Assembly: GCA_964017195.1 (NCBI GenBank)
Contig: OZ024887.1
Location: 66,516,228 to 66,580,227, forward strand
From: Siderastrea radians
Lineage: Eukaryota > Cnidaria > Anthozoa > Scleractinia > Rhizangiidae
Reading direction: 5' to 3'
DNA: 64,000 nt
Shown piece by piece: positions 35,896 through 48,340 of the stretch. Under the pieces are notes generated by a model, which saw only the letters and a program-made list of their open reading frames with translations, was not told the origin of the DNA and made no database searches. The translations under genes were made by a program, and so were the position numbers. The stretch's first letter is position 1, and each line of letters starts with the position of its first letter.

Positions 35896-36816
35896 CCTCG
35901 CCCAGAATGCTATTGTCTTTTGCGACATGTACTTACAGCGCCTGATTTTAGGACGCGCGGCATAATAATTTGCATGTTCAGAACAAGTCGGCTGTGATTG
36001 GTCAGAAGACCTTGCCTTTGGGAATACCTCGAGTCTCTTCGCGATTCCACTGCTGTCAATCAAACGGTTGGAAGTGTGAAGCAAATTTCAAGGTGCGAGA
36101 AAGTGAACAATTAGGCCCTAATTAGGCCGCGCTCTCTATTCAAGCCTTTTGAATAGAGAGATTCGTCAAAGAGTTCGCGAGCAAATTTTATCATGGACTG
36201 TCTAAACGTTATCTGAAATAGTTTATGCAAACCAAGCGGTTTTAAAGCGGTTGAGGCCAGCGCGAAGCATTACCTGCCCGCCACGAGAGAAGCGCCAAAA
36301 ATTATTTCTCGCGCTTTGCAGGAATTGCATTCGCAAAAAAACCCCGGGCTGTCGGTATGTGTGTTGACTAGCGAGCTTGAAGCGCGAAAGGTTAGCCACG
36401 CGCGACTTAAAAGGGCCAAAAAATCTGGAGAAAGGGCCGAAATGTTGTTTTGCTTTTCCTTATTAGAGAAATAACTCTCTCTTCACCGGCATTTCAATGT
36501 GGTAGAACAAGAACTGCACGAGAATTTCCATTGTTAGAAAGCGTTGGAAGCCAGTACAAAAGGAACATGGAATGAATTTCTCCCAGAATGATGGTTCGTT
36601 AGGGAGTCACTTAACTTAAGCAGCAATCTTCTGCCTCAAAATGAACTGTTTAAATCAAAAACTTTAAATGCGTGAGAAATAATACTTCTAGCGTGAGGGC
36701 GTAAGATTGCATTCGTTTGCGTGAGTCTCACGCTCAATGCGTGAGACTTGAGAGCCCTGAATCTTTAAGTACCAAACTGTCGTATCAAGGAGACGCAAAG
36801 TGACTCAAGTCCGATT
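35896..36816. other. Junction segment between loci A and B
   Basis: No homologue inside the window. It contains a short hairpin (CTCTATTCAAGCCTTTTGAATAGAG, 36131-36160 region) and GCGTGAGA repeats (36667-36760). The 102-codon minus frame 35776-36084 crosses the duplication border and is taken as chance. Predicted to match the sequence left of giant-element copy 1, outside the window. Confidence 0.5.
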
Positions 36817-37287
36817 TTCCTCTGACTTATTTGCCATTTGCTTGAAAGGCTATCATACTCGTGTATTCTTTTATTCTTTATTGGTTGAGGACTCTGGCTA
36901 CGAGTGGTCGACATCCGCTGACCGAGGAGCCCGTGGACTCTAAATCCTGAGCCAGGGATGGTGAAATCCCGGATATTATTCGGTGTCCACAAGTTTATTA
37001 TTTAAACGGTAAAAGTTTTTACGCGCCAAGGTGGTTACCTCGGCTACACGCCAACGTACAATATCGTTAATATGAGGTAAGTTTATACTCTCCTACGCCG
37101 CGCTGGCTTGGTCTTACGCCGCTTTACGCCAAAGACCACGATCGTACGCCAGTACGCCGAGCGATTTGGAAACCCACGCCGAAGATCTTCCGGAAAACGT
37201 ACGCAAAATGCAGCCTGGTCCAGAGGACTGTGCACACCGTAAGTAAAGATTGCGTCGGTCCCAGTTCCCGCTTTCACAGGCAACAAA

Positions 37288-37584
37288 ATGGCGTCAAGCA
37301 ACTTACAGATACGAGAAGAAGAACAGCCGTCCGATAGGCCAGAACCCGCTCAAATTGTTAGAGATCGGAGCCTTAAGCAAACTAAAAGCAAATACAAGAC
37401 CAGGGAGGCATCTGACGTGAAAAAAGTCCTATTACATGATCGCGTCAATCAGTTTCCTGGTCAGCATCTAAGTGTTATTATAAGCAACACGATGTTTTGC
37501 ACTGCTTGCAAAGAAGCTGTTTCATCAAAGAAATGCATTTTGTCATCCCATTGCGCCATGCCATTGTGTCCCAGAACATATTAA
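37288..37584 (+). CDS. Small BED/CGGBP1-like zinc-finger frame, locus B
   Basis: Duplicate of the frame at 10743-11039, with an identical 98-residue translation and the same early end after the Cys-Cys-His part of the finger. The surrounding upstream GC-rich stretch and downstream AATAAA cluster are also shared. With both copies ending at the same point, any frameshift predates the duplication. Low confidence that it is a working gene. Confidence 0.4.
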   Translation: MASSNLQIREEEQPSDRPEPAQIVRDRSLKQTKSKYKTREASDVKKVLLHDRVNQFPGQHLSVIISNTMFCTACKEAVSSKKCILSSHCAMPLCPRTY

Positions 37585-38331
37585 ATGTGATACTAACATC
37601 GTACATTTTGACACATTAAGTCACCGCTTCTAGTCTGGAATGAAGTGCAGTAGTTAGTTGTGTTTTAATAGAGCAAGTGTGTAACTCCAGATAAAGAAGA
37701 TGTCAGGCTTTATTAACAATAAATAAATAATTTTGGACTTGTTTTGTGTTTTTGTTGAAAAGCGTACTTTAAGAAAAAGTTGCATAATTTTCAAAAACGA
37801 GCATAATTTTGAGCATAATTTAGCCTGTTCCAGGCGTTCAGATAGTGGAGCGCGAGCGAAAAATAGAGCGAGCGAAAAATAAAGCGAGCGAAAGAGCGGG
37901 AAAAAACGAGGGGAGACTGGGGGAGAGGATAAGCATAATTTGGAAAAAAAATCGGGCACTGCTAGTAGCATAATATGCTACTTTTACTAGCACAATCGAT
38001 AAGGGCCTAGTCCAGTCCAGTCCAGTCCAGTCCAGTCCAGTCTAGTCCTCCCAATACAGTATGCCGGCAGAAATCCGTCGCCTTTTAGCGCCCGCCACGC
38101 AGGGGTGCAGTATGAACAATACCGATACTGCACTCAAGTACAGTATTAAGTACGTAACCAGCATCCTCTAATATCGTGGTATCGATTACTCTGTTATCGA
38201 CATGTCTACCATTAGTTATTGATAGCCAAACAACACTGAAAGAAATAGAGTTAAGCGGAAATCGCACCATGCTGAAGAATCGCGGCCCCACCAGTAAAAG
38301 GGATCCTTTGTTTAGATCCTTAGAGTGGTTA

Positions 38332-38808
38332 TGCGCCGATCAATTCGAAACTTCAACATTCCCCCCCCCGGGCAAACCCCGGGCATGTGACTGTGCATCG
38401 TGCCCGGGGAGGGGGGAATTTGAACGTTGCCTTGGAGGGGTGGGGAATTTGAACCAGATTTATCTCTTGTTCCGACGTAATACGCCCGTGAGTTTTTCTC
38501 GGTTTTTGCAGGGTTTGACGGATTTACAAGATAGAATTTCGCCTTTGTTTTTGAATTACTCTTTCAAAAGGGTCTTTAAAGAAGTTTGAAGGTGTCATTC
38601 AGCATATCTCTCTCTGAAAGGCGTTAAAGTGCTTGATTGAAGACGAAATTTGTCTTTGAGGAGAGGTAGTTCAGTACTAATTGGTGGGGCATTTGAACGG
38701 CTTTTTTGCCCCGAGGGGAGGGAATTTGAACAAGCCAATCTTCAAAAGTTCAAAGGCCCGTGGGGTTGCCGGGGGGGGGGATGTTGAACTTTCGAATTGA
38801 TCGGCGCA
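38332..38808. mobile_element. 477-bp MITE, Harbinger-like (locus B)
   Basis: Duplicate of 11787-12263, with TTA at 38329-38331 and 38809-38811. The insertion predates the A/B duplication. It differs slightly from A in the C- and G-run lengths. Confidence 0.78.
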
Positions 38809-38967
38809 TTAGTTAAAAAGAATGGTGAAGTATCGCTATCGATTGCCGTCAATCGGCTTTGATTCACTCGAGGGAAGAATATAAGAAATCTTGCCACAAA
38901 AAGATCAAGTAAGTGTCATGATTTGATAGTTTACAGTAACCTTATTCGTCGGTATGTTAGAATGTAA

Positions 38968-39221
38968 GGGGGAGGGACAGGGGGTGTAAACCTCCCGCTT
39001 CCCGTACCCTTTAATCCCGGTTCCCGCACTGTATTTGTTGGCTCCCGCCTCTTTGCATTTTTTTAGATTGCGAAGTATTGCGCAATGTTGGGTAATTTTC
39101 CTCTTTTTCTCGCGCTTCCCGCCACCTTGGGAATCCCGCTTCCCGCCCACTCTTCTCCCGCCTCCCGTACATCTCCCGGCCCCTTTTCTCCCGGTCTCCC
39201 GCTCCCCCTGTCCCCCTCCAC
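38968..39221. mobile_element. CCCGC-rich MITE (locus B duplicate)
   Basis: Same insertion as 12423-12676, inherited through the A/B duplication, with the same AATGTAA flanks. Confidence 0.7.
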
Positions 39222-39725
39222 AATGTAACGTACCGACACGTATTATCTTGAACTCGCGTGATATCCTTAAAATATTCCAAGTGATAAATGTTATTTCATG
39301 AGCATTTGTTTACCTTCCCCGATTCCGGATGATTATCTTGTAAAATGCGATAATTCTTCAGTTCAAGGGTAGGACTTGGGTATGACTAGGGTTATTCAGT
39401 TACTACTCAATTTGAAGCACATGATTCGATTTCGACGTCGTTTCACCGCGATTTCTTAATATTTGCCAAAGACAGTAGCCCGGCAGTAGTCAGCATGGAG
39501 AAAGGAATATTTTACAGCTAAATCACAGTTTAGGGGACAGTCAAAATGAAGAGAACAACATGAATCATACAAGGTATGTAAACACAATTCAAGTCAAGCC
39601 TTAGACGGAGGACAGAACTTTGTCAACCTTAGGCGGCACTGTAAACAAAGCAGGAAATACGTGCGGTTTCTGCATCGAAACACGAGAATTTTACGTTCCC
39701 TATGACGATCATGGTAGCCGGGGAG

Positions 39726-40166
39726 CCCGGGGGGGTACTCGGAAAAATTTTGATGGGAGTGTGCCGCTGGGACTCTGAAACCCTTAACCTATACCAGACC
39801 ATGTTCATGTCGTTTTTGCAACCCTATTCTAGACTAGATGCCAAAAATCCCTACCTTATCCCAGACTAGCTATTTTCGAGCTATCCATCAGAAATATAAC
39901 CACACAGTGCTTTTAATGGAAAACCATCTCTCGATCAACAATATTGTCACGATTTCATTTATATTTTATTTTTCCGAGTTTTTCAAACCCGTTAATTAAT
40001 TGGATTAAATTTTCACACCACCCATTAGTTTCCCGGTAATTGATACCCTATCCTAGACCAAGACTCCCTGATTTCTATACCCTATCCCAGACCAAACTGC
40101 TTGAAAACCATACCCTTCACAGCGGCACATACCTATATAGGTTATATATGGGAGTACCCCCCCGGG
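39726..40166. mobile_element. MITE, CCCGGGGGGGTACTC ends (locus B)
   Basis: Duplicate of 13181-13626 with the same CCGGGGAG flanks (39718-39725, 40167-40174). The C run at the right end is shorter than in A. Confidence 0.7.
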
Positions 40167-41064
40167 CCGGGGAGTCAGTGGAAGACGAAGAAGCGTCTGG
40201 AGGAAAGAATAAAATATGTGCAATATCCCAAGGTTAAAAATTATCCTGAAAGTTTATATTTAGAAGCATGTCACGGCATCGGGAGAAGGGTGGGGTGGGG
40301 GGGGGGGAATAAAAATTCGTACGCAGCATTTCTTATGCTGTAGTGTGTTTGTTTAGTATACGGAAACGCGAATCCACAGGCACTGGCATTGAACTTATCC
40401 ACTAAAGTGCGGCCTCTTTAGCTTGGTATTAAATCAACCTTCATCTACCAACTTCTGGTTGCAAAGTGATTATCAATAAACCATCTATCTATCTCAGTTT
40501 TAAGCCAATATTCTCAAACTTATTGGCACGGACACCACATTGGGAAAACCGGCTAAAAATCCAATTCATTTTACTGGGGCAACTGGAATACAACAGAAAA
40601 ATGCATGACAAGGTCTCTGTACAAAGTCGCCCTTATCCAGCTTGGAAAATGACTGTACTGCATGACAGTAAATGGCAGAAAATCGATTTAACCGTGCAAG
40701 GTCGTCAGAACTTTACGTAGGCATTGGATAAATATAAACTGGCGGCAAATAGCCGAATTCCTTTTTCTAAGGACGAGGATGAAGGATTGAAGGAGGTTAA
40801 AAATTTACCACAATAAGCCTGTGTGCAGACTGAGAAATGGCATGCCCTGCGAATGTTAGGTCTGTTTAGTACCTATAAGGATTGAATATCTTTTTTACGT
40901 ATCGCTACTGAAGGAAAAAAAAGGTTGTAGTAAAACAAAGTCATGCACCGCTAGCAAAGCTTGAAATACGGATGTTTAAATTTGTTTTATTAAAATAGTT
41001 ATCTTTAAGTATTGCTGCTGCATTCAGTTGCAGTACGATCGCAAAGACGTGTGCGACGTACGTT

Positions 41065-41539
41065 TAGGCTTGGATAAATTCTGCTCGTAAATGGCTTATT
41101 CTGCTAGCCGGCAATGCTCATAAAAATAGCTTATTCTGCTCGACGAAATTCTGCTCGGACACCTAAATTCTGCTCCAATTCTGCTCTGCATTTTCGCAAA
41201 CATGGAAGGGAGCCTGGGCATATAAACCCTAAATACTTATTAGGTATTCATTTGTATAGGAAAATGTAATGTTTGTAATGCCGCTGACTTCAATGTGTGT
41301 GATGGAATCATGTGAGCGGGTTTACCTAATAATTACATTAATCACAAGGTATTTTCCATTTTTTTTTGTATTTAGTTTTCAATTTTTCTTACAACTGTTA
41401 TGCACATCATTAGTGTTACTGATTTTCAGTTATTCTGCTCAAATAATGCTCGAAAATGCCTTACTCTGCCGGCGGAATGCTCATCTCAAAAATCGCTTAT
41501 TCTGCTCGAAATTCTGCCCGCAGAATTTATCCAAGCCTA
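41065..41539. mobile_element. MITE with TAGGCTTGGATAAATTCTGC ends (locus B)
   Basis: Duplicate of 14524-14987. It has about 11 more bases near the right end (an added ATGCTCATCTC block), either a repeat-unit gain in B or a loss in A. Confidence 0.72.
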
Positions 41540-41787
41540 CCTACGTTGTCACTAGGCAAAACACGCGAAACTTCAAAGCAGCCGTAGTCCTGCCCTTGAG
41601 CGAGACAACACACTTGTTCATTGCGTTCTAGTTTACGGTCGACACAGATGAAAATGTCATTTTGACCACCAATGTGCTGTTCTTCGAAAATACCAAATTT
41701 GCATTTTGAAGTTCGTCCTGTTTGTTTCATATTTTCGTAATTTATCATCTGACAGTGATTCGCATTCAGAAACACGATATGCGAGAT

Positions 41788-44401
41788 TTAAGAGGCTCTG
41801 ACTGTAAATATCGAGAATCGTTGGACTAGCTCAAAAAATCGAAAATCCTGATAACTTGCCAGAAGAACACCTTTGGGGAGCTATCTTCGAAAATATTACT
41901 TAAACCTTCTGTGATTCTATTGTTTTCGAGAAATTCGGAAAAAACGGTTTTGCTAAATTAATTATACAAAAATCAGGTTTAAAATTAAACAAATTGAATG
42001 CGCTTGTTTGTAAACAACTTGCAACGCCAGAAAACAATTTTAATTTTAAATGATAGCAATACTCTTCTATTTTCTATCAATGGGAATTGTATGGAGTTTT
42101 GCTTTATTTATGTGGTTTGGTGGTTCTTTGAAACAAAGGCATTTTGGGCACTTCCGAAAAAGGCAAAAATTAGTAAACTTCAGAGGCATAAAATAGGTCT
42201 TGGTATGTCTAATATCGAATTGAAATAAACACTGTGATAAAGATTGGCCCTACTTCTATTATGATATGAAATAAAAAATCTGGGCAATTCAGGCTCGCGC
42301 TGACAAAAACAAAAATTCGCGAACCAGTGTTGCCAAAATTTGCATCATTTGGATAATAGGAAAAAAAGCGGTAATGGAAGGACGACTTGAAATATGGCAA
42401 ATCGTTTACCGTAACTATTTTTAGATGGTCTTTCTACTAGATGATGCATTCGCTGGTATCTTCATTTATCTTTCTGAAGAATTACGAACAAATTTGGAAA
42501 ATTGTTGGTGAAACTTAAGAGTGTAGTGGGGGGGGACAGGGGGGCGGGAGACCGGGAGAAAAGGGGGCGGGAGGTATACGGGAGGCGGGAGAAGAGGGGG
42601 CGGGAAGCGGGATTCCCAAGTTGGGGGGAAGCGGGAGAAAAAGGGAAAAATTTACGCAACATTGCGTAATATTTCGAAATCGAAAAAATGCAAAGGGCGG
42701 GAGCCAAAAAATACGGGCGGGAACCGGGATTAAAGGGTACGGGAAGCGGGAGGTTTATACCCCCCTGTCCCCCCCCCCCCCAGTGTAGTGGGTTGTCATA
42801 TTTTGTCACATGTCTTTACTCTGCAGCACCAGTGGCCTTTCTTTGTTATTTGCAGTTTCTTTGGGAAAATACTAATGTTCTCGAAAATCCAAACGGTTTC
42901 TTTTATTAATCGTTAAAGTTGACGTACACGTATAAATTGAGAGCTAAAATGACTGTGTAAGGTAAGGAACACAAAGTACCACTCAAAATAATCAAGTCAC
43001 TCTACCGATCACTGCACGTTCGCATATGCAAACGTGAAAATATTCTTCAATGAAAATCTTTTCCTCCAAAACTGTGAAAGAGTTCTCAGCGATCTTGCAA
43101 AGTAAAACCAAACGAACTGTGTATTGATATCTCTTAGATATACAGCCGCATTAAGAACTCATAAATACCGATCCCGCTGTCAGGACGTCCGTGGTTTGCG
43201 TTTAATTTTTAAAAACATATTTATACAAGTGTAATAATATTGATAGAAACAGCACATGTTTTGACAAATACGAATAAATCATAATAATAATGATGCACTT
43301 TTGCTTCCTGGCCAAAATAGTGTCTTTCAAAAAGTCGCCCAAAATCTTAGTAGCCGTTTGAAAAGAGCGATCGAGTCACGTACACAGCAACATACTTAAT
43401 GTCGCAGTTTTCTTCTCTCGAAGAGAAAGGTGTCATGTATACGAAACTAATTCTAGACTTGCCTGTCGGAATTTTCGTCCCAGTAGAATATCAACTGCAC
43501 ATGACAGTATGCCCCAAACACAGGGATGCGTACCGTATTCGCTGGAGAACTAGCCATGCATAAAACAGCGGCCAATGTAGGAGACCGCATTCAAAAACTG
43601 CCATAAGTAGGTTGACAAATTGAATATAAAAATATTCACGTGACACGGGTCACGCAACAGCTTGTGTAGAACTTTTAAAACTTCTTCTCCTTCTCTTTAG
43701 TTTTACGTAGAAATAGTACAAGCCCAAAACAATGCGAGAATAGATTGAAGAAATGTTTGAGTTTATTCTTTGTGTGTCTTCAGTGAATAAAATCCTCTAA
43801 ATTGAGCTCACCCAAACTGCTACTTTTTATTTCATTCATTTCATTACGCAAATTTTGGCAACACTGGTTCGCGAATTTTTGTTTTTGTCAGCGCGAGCCT
43901 GAATTGCCCAGATTTTTTATTTCATATCATAATAGAAGTAGGGCCAAACTTTATCACAGTGTTTATATCAATTCGATATTAGACATACCAAGACCTATTT
44001 TAAGCCTCTGAAGTTTACTAATTTTTGCCTTTTTCGGAAGTGCGCAAAATGCCTTTGTTTCAAAGAACCACCAAACCACCAAAATAAAGCAAAACTCCAT
44101 GCAATTCCCATTGATAGAAAGTATAAGGGTATTGCTATCATTTAAAATTAAAATTGTTTTCTTGCGTTGCAAACGGTTTTAAAGCAAGCGTTTTCAATTT
44201 GTTTAATTTTAAGCCTGATTATTGCGTAATAAATTAAGCAAAACCGTTTTTCCGAATTTTCCGAAAACAATAGAATTCCAGAAGGTTAAGTAACATTTTC
44301 GAAGATAGCTCCCCAAAAGAGTTCTTCTGGCAAGTTATCAGGATTTTCGATTTTCTGAGCTTGTCCGCCGATTCTCGATATTTACAGTCAGAGACTCTTA
44401 A
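41788..44401. mobile_element. Large foldback element (about 555-bp arms, 1.5-kb loop), locus B
   Basis: Arms 41788-42347 and 43848-44401 are diverged inverted repeats. The outer ends are TTAAGAG(G/T)CTCTGACTG and the inner ends GTTGCCAAAATTTGC. The loop (42348-43847) contains a CCCGC MITE (42527-42781) and no recognisable gene. Matching 69-76-codon frames in the two arms are mirror images of each other and not evidence of coding. The partner in A has collapsed to one arm end. Confidence 0.8.
42527..42781. mobile_element. CCCGC-rich MITE, independent insertion in B foldback loop
   Basis: Same family as 12423-12676 but inverted. GTGTAGTGG is found on both sides, consistent with an 8-9-bp target duplication. 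It lies in the loop of the large foldback at 41788-44401. Confidence 0.65.
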
Positions 44402-46145
44402 GTACATGTATTCGTCCAACCAGCTCCGTGTTCTGAAAAATGAATATTACCGATAGTAACTTGAGTTAAAAAAATTCCGGCAGGGGCTATTTAATATATT
44501 GTTTGAAATTTCATCGTGACTGAAAGTGTTCCCTTATGGGCATTTTCAGCCGGGTAGGAAATTCACCAGATTTGTGCTGGCCAAGTCTTTCAAGAGCAGT
44601 CAGATGAGTATTTTCTGCACTCTTCACCGAAATGCAAACTTACTTCCCGCTTTATTCGGCCTTTAGTCGCCTGAAATGCAAACTTTTTTAAAGGTTTAAT
44701 CCCCGCTTTCTTCGGTTTTCATAAATTTTTTTGGTCCAGTGAATTCTAACAATTTAACAGTACACCCTTTTTTTATATATATGAATGTTGTTTTTCCGGC
44801 CCAGGTTGAATATTCTTATTTTTCTGCCGATTTTAGGCTGAAAATATTCTTGTATCATTCTTAAATTATAGCTTATGAAATTTCCGTTTTAGAATGTATT
44901 GGGGTATCAATTACAAGTGTTCGGTGTCTAGATCTGTATCGCGTTACATTGTGCAGGTTTTTTCGTTTTGTTGGCTAGTGTTGCCGTTTAGAGAAAGGAA
45001 TAAGTTTATACGGTTAAGTTAAAAACAAATAATTGTATTGTATTTACAGATTTTCAACACACAAAATTATACCCTTTTCAAAATCTCAGCCTCGGGTTTA
45101 TTCTAAAAATATTCTTAAAATTTCGCAAATTTCAGCCTCGATATTCTTATGAAATATATTCTTATAAAAAAAAGGAGTGTACAACTCTAACCATTGTGTT
45201 TCAAATATTGTTAAAAAAAGGTCTCGGACAACTTTGTGCGTCAGTCTCTGTCTGAATTTTCGCTCACAATTTTTGAAGATAGGTTTTCCACTTTAAAGCT
45301 TCGCAGGGAAAACTGTTATCTTCTGGGGGGGAAAATGAACACTAGACTCTGGGGAACTTAGCTCTGCGACTCGCTTAGCTAGCGGGAACGGAATCTCGCC
45401 ACAAATTTCTATGTACGTACGGGAACTGCAACAACTGAACCTCGGACTACACACGAAGATTGACTTCAAACACTCTTTAATCGTCGAGACTTCAGAATCC
45501 GATGTGAAACAGGCAAGCTCTCGATGTAAATCTCTCGGCAATTGCAATGTGAGTCAGATGTGAGAATCTCTTGGCGCTGTGAATCAACTTACAATTACAA
45601 GGACACTCAATTCATATCATCGGTTGCTAAATCATTCTACAAGAAGGGTTGAATAAAGCCAGCTTAGCAAATACAACAAAAGGAAACAATTCGAATAACA
45701 AAGAAGTTTACACTTCGCCAGAGCCAAATCTATATATTAAAAGAAATCCTACTTTATTATAAGACTAGATTCTATTCGGGGAATAAAGGAAAGAAATAGC
45801 AGCTAATAACACATTAAAACTTCTGGTCTATTATGAAACGGAGCGCTATTCAACGAGTACGAAATAGCGGCTGCAGCTAACACTACATCGAGTATAACAG
45901 AAACCTTTCGTTCTTTGGTGCGTATACAAATACAGAAACTCTATTTTAATTTACGGTTTTTAATCTATTGAAAGTTTCGCATTTTCAGTTGCTAGACCTA
46001 GTCAAAAGGGCAGATTCATAAAAGATCTCTTTCTTTTCAAAGCGAGAAAAAGTGCAAAACAAAACAATCCAAAAGCAAACCACTGATAACTGATTGCACT
46101 CTAAATAGAATATCGGTAAACACAGGCGCAAACACAGAGATTAAT

Positions 46146-46220
46146 TTGCGAGTCTGCGAGTCTGCGAGTCATGCGAGTCATGCGAGTGTTGCGAGTCATG
46201 CGAGACTCGCGAGTCTTGCG
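46146..46220. repeat. GCGAGTCATGCGAGT low-complexity repeat, locus B
   Basis: Duplicate of 32128-32204 with few base changes. Confidence 0.7.
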
Positions 46221-47084
46221 AAATTTGAAAATTAGTCATACGAAGGCCCTTCTCAACAGTTAGAAATTTAAAGTAAAGGAAATCCCAACTCTCCCCAGTT
46301 GGAAATTTAAAGGGGCATAGTCACGTCAATAAACGCCCACAAATAATGGTCTAGTTTTGTTACCAAAGACTATATTACTTCACTGAAGCTATTTCTTGTC
46401 GTCTGTTGCTACGAATGGCACAGATGGAAATGGATTGCAATTTGAAAAAATTAGGCTAAACTTTTCAAATTCTTTCAGCGTGTTGACATTAAATCGATAT
46501 TAAATGGTCATGGTTTGTTTTCTCTTAATGAAATTGAGTTAATATGTTCCTTTAAATGTTCAAACACAATGTTGGGCATGGATAAAGTTAGCTACCGATA
46601 ATTTTAGCACAGTTTTGACCAAAAGTCTGCGAAATACTCGTGACCATTCCCCTTTAAAGAGAAGCCCGGCCTAGTATTCGTAAGTAGAATAAAATTTGAA
46701 GTAAATTATTAAAATATTACGTTATTTATCATATCGCAAATCAAATGAATTGGTGAGGTATCAATTCCTTAAGAATTTTGACGGGGAATCATTTAACTAC
46801 ATCCTCAGGCACAAAGACCAACAAAATAACGTTCTTAGTTAATTTTTGCATATCTGAACAATATTACGTTTTTCTTCTGCACAATAAAATACCTTTTATT
46901 AATATACGATAAAAATTAAAGCTCTTTTTCAAAGATGATGTTATTTGTTCGTTACAGTGTTATTCGTGACTCAAAGTCAGTTTTTCAGAGAGATCTTCAA
47001 CATATAATTTTTCAAAAACTTAAAGGTTCAAAGGTTCAAATGAGACCTAACACTATTGTAAAAAATTAAATCTAAAATCCAAGC

Positions 47085-47125
47085 TTTCGCCGATCAACGG
47101 CATCATCAGGGATAAGAAAAATATT
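47085..47125 (-). ncRNA. Hammerhead-like motif in Penelope tail, locus B inverted copy
   Basis: Reverse-strand copy of the CTGATGA-stem-GAAA motif of 48300-48340, in the inverted 3' tail. It reads CCTGATGATGCC in place of GCTGATGATGCC at the left border. Confidence 0.4.
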
Positions 47126-47298
47126 CCGCGTAGGCCTATATATAAATGTAAAGTAAGATGTGAAAAAAGCGTAAGAATGTGGCAAGTATGTAAAATTTAT
47201 AAAACAATAGGTACAATTATGAAAAGGAAACGAATAAAGTGGTCTAATGAGGGAGTGTCATTGCACAAAGGGTCTATCCACATATGTTAAAACAGTCA

Positions 47299-47590
47299 CT
47301 AGAACAGAAGGTCCGTGAATTCGCTGCATTCCTCTCGGGAGTTGAGGGTAGGTTTGTATTTCCTTATGTAAAATGCTTCAAATAGGCGTAGATTTACGGG
47401 GTCATTTTCCAGTACAATGGTCTTGATTTCAATGCCTTTGTAGTCTTTGTTTTGGCATGTGGAGATGTGTTTCTTTACAGAGGAGTTTTCACTATTGAGG
47501 TGTTCTTTTACACGATCGTGGATGAAACGTGTAGTGCTCCCGATGTAGTGTTGGTTGCAATTGTTACAGGTGATTTGGTACACGGCGTTC
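47299..47590 (-). pseudogene. GIY-YIG endonuclease fragment of Penelope-like element, locus B (inverted copy)
   Basis: From RNAVYQITCNNCNQHYIGST through RFIHDRVKEHLNSENS and CQNKDYKGIEIKTIV to FYIRKYKPTLNSREECSEF and a stop. The domain is uninterrupted in this inverted copy (about 96 residues), better preserved than in A, but it has no RT attached and lies opposite to the RT-linker. Confidence 0.8.
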
Positions 47591-47594
47591 CTCC

Positions 47595-48118
47595 GTTCCT
47601 TCACCTCCAAACGTGGATTGGTCATACCTCAAGATTTCATACATCTCCGAACGTCTCAACCAAAAGATCACTAACATTTTCCGAAAAGAGGGCATACCAG
47701 TACGTGTCGCGCACAGATCATACACCCTCAGGCGGGCTCTCTCGCGCAACGGCACTCAGGCGGAGCGTACGTATATGCACCAGGGACAACTGTCCCACAT
47801 CCAAAACCAAATTATGCCTTTTAAGGAACGCCGTGTACCAAATTACCTGTAACAATTGCAACCAACACTACATCGGGAGCACTACACGTTTCATCCACGA
47901 TCGTGTAAAAGAACACCTCAATAGTGAAAACTCCTCTGCAAAGAAACACATCTCCACATGCCAAAACAAAGACTAAAAAGGCATTGAAATCAAGACCATT
48001 GTACTGGAAAACGACCCCGTAAATCTACGCCTATTTGAAGCATTTTACATAAGGAAATACAAACCTACCCTCAACTCCCGAGAGGAATGCAGCGAATTCG
48101 CGGACCTTCTGTTCTAGT
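47595..48118 (+). pseudogene. RT linker plus GIY-YIG endonuclease fragment, locus B (sense copy)
   Basis: Plus-strand reading gives PNVDWSYLKISYISERLNQK, then IFRKEGIPVRVAHRSYTLRR (RT C-terminal linker). After a frame change comes CPTSKTKLCLLRNAVYQITC, the YIGST block, and CQNKD followed by TAA where the inverted copy has a Tyr codon (TAC). Downstream in the same frame, KGIEIKTIVLENDPVNLRLF to ECSEFADLLF precedes the normal stop (48116-48118). So the copy has one nonsense change and one frameshift. Confidence 0.8.
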
Positions 48119-48299
48119 GACTGTTTTAACATATGTGGATAGACCCTTTGTGCAATGACACTCCCTCCTTAGACCACTTTATTCGTTTTCTTTTCATATT
48201 TGTACCTATTGTTTTATGAATTTTACATACTTGCCACATTCTTACGCTTTTTTCACATCTTGCTTTACATTTATATATAGGCCTACGCGGAATATTTTT

Positions 48300-48340
48300 C
48301 TTATCGCTGATGATGCCGTTGATCGGCGAAAGCTTGGATT
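48300..48340 (+). ncRNA. Hammerhead-like motif in Penelope tail, locus B sense copy
   Basis: CTGATGA is followed by a short stem (GCCG/CGGC with a 5-base loop) and then GAAA. This is the hammerhead core arrangement, with one extra base between CTGATGA and the stem. Penelope-like elements are known to carry hammerhead motifs in their terminal repeats. I could not find a convincing cleavage triplet and closing stems I/III, so activity is not claimed. Confidence 0.4.

Noticed and set aside
35776..36084. 102-codon minus frame
   Set aside because: It crosses the right border of the duplication at 35895, so it cannot be an ancestral gene, and it shows no motif.
38176..38589. 137-codon frame in locus B
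   Set aside because: It runs across the TTA target duplication and a MITE, with C-run dependent frame; the A copy is interrupted.
47452..47976. 174-codon frame in locus B as one protein
   Set aside because: Its first half reads the inverted endonuclease on the wrong strand; only the last part is the sense GIY-YIG fragment.
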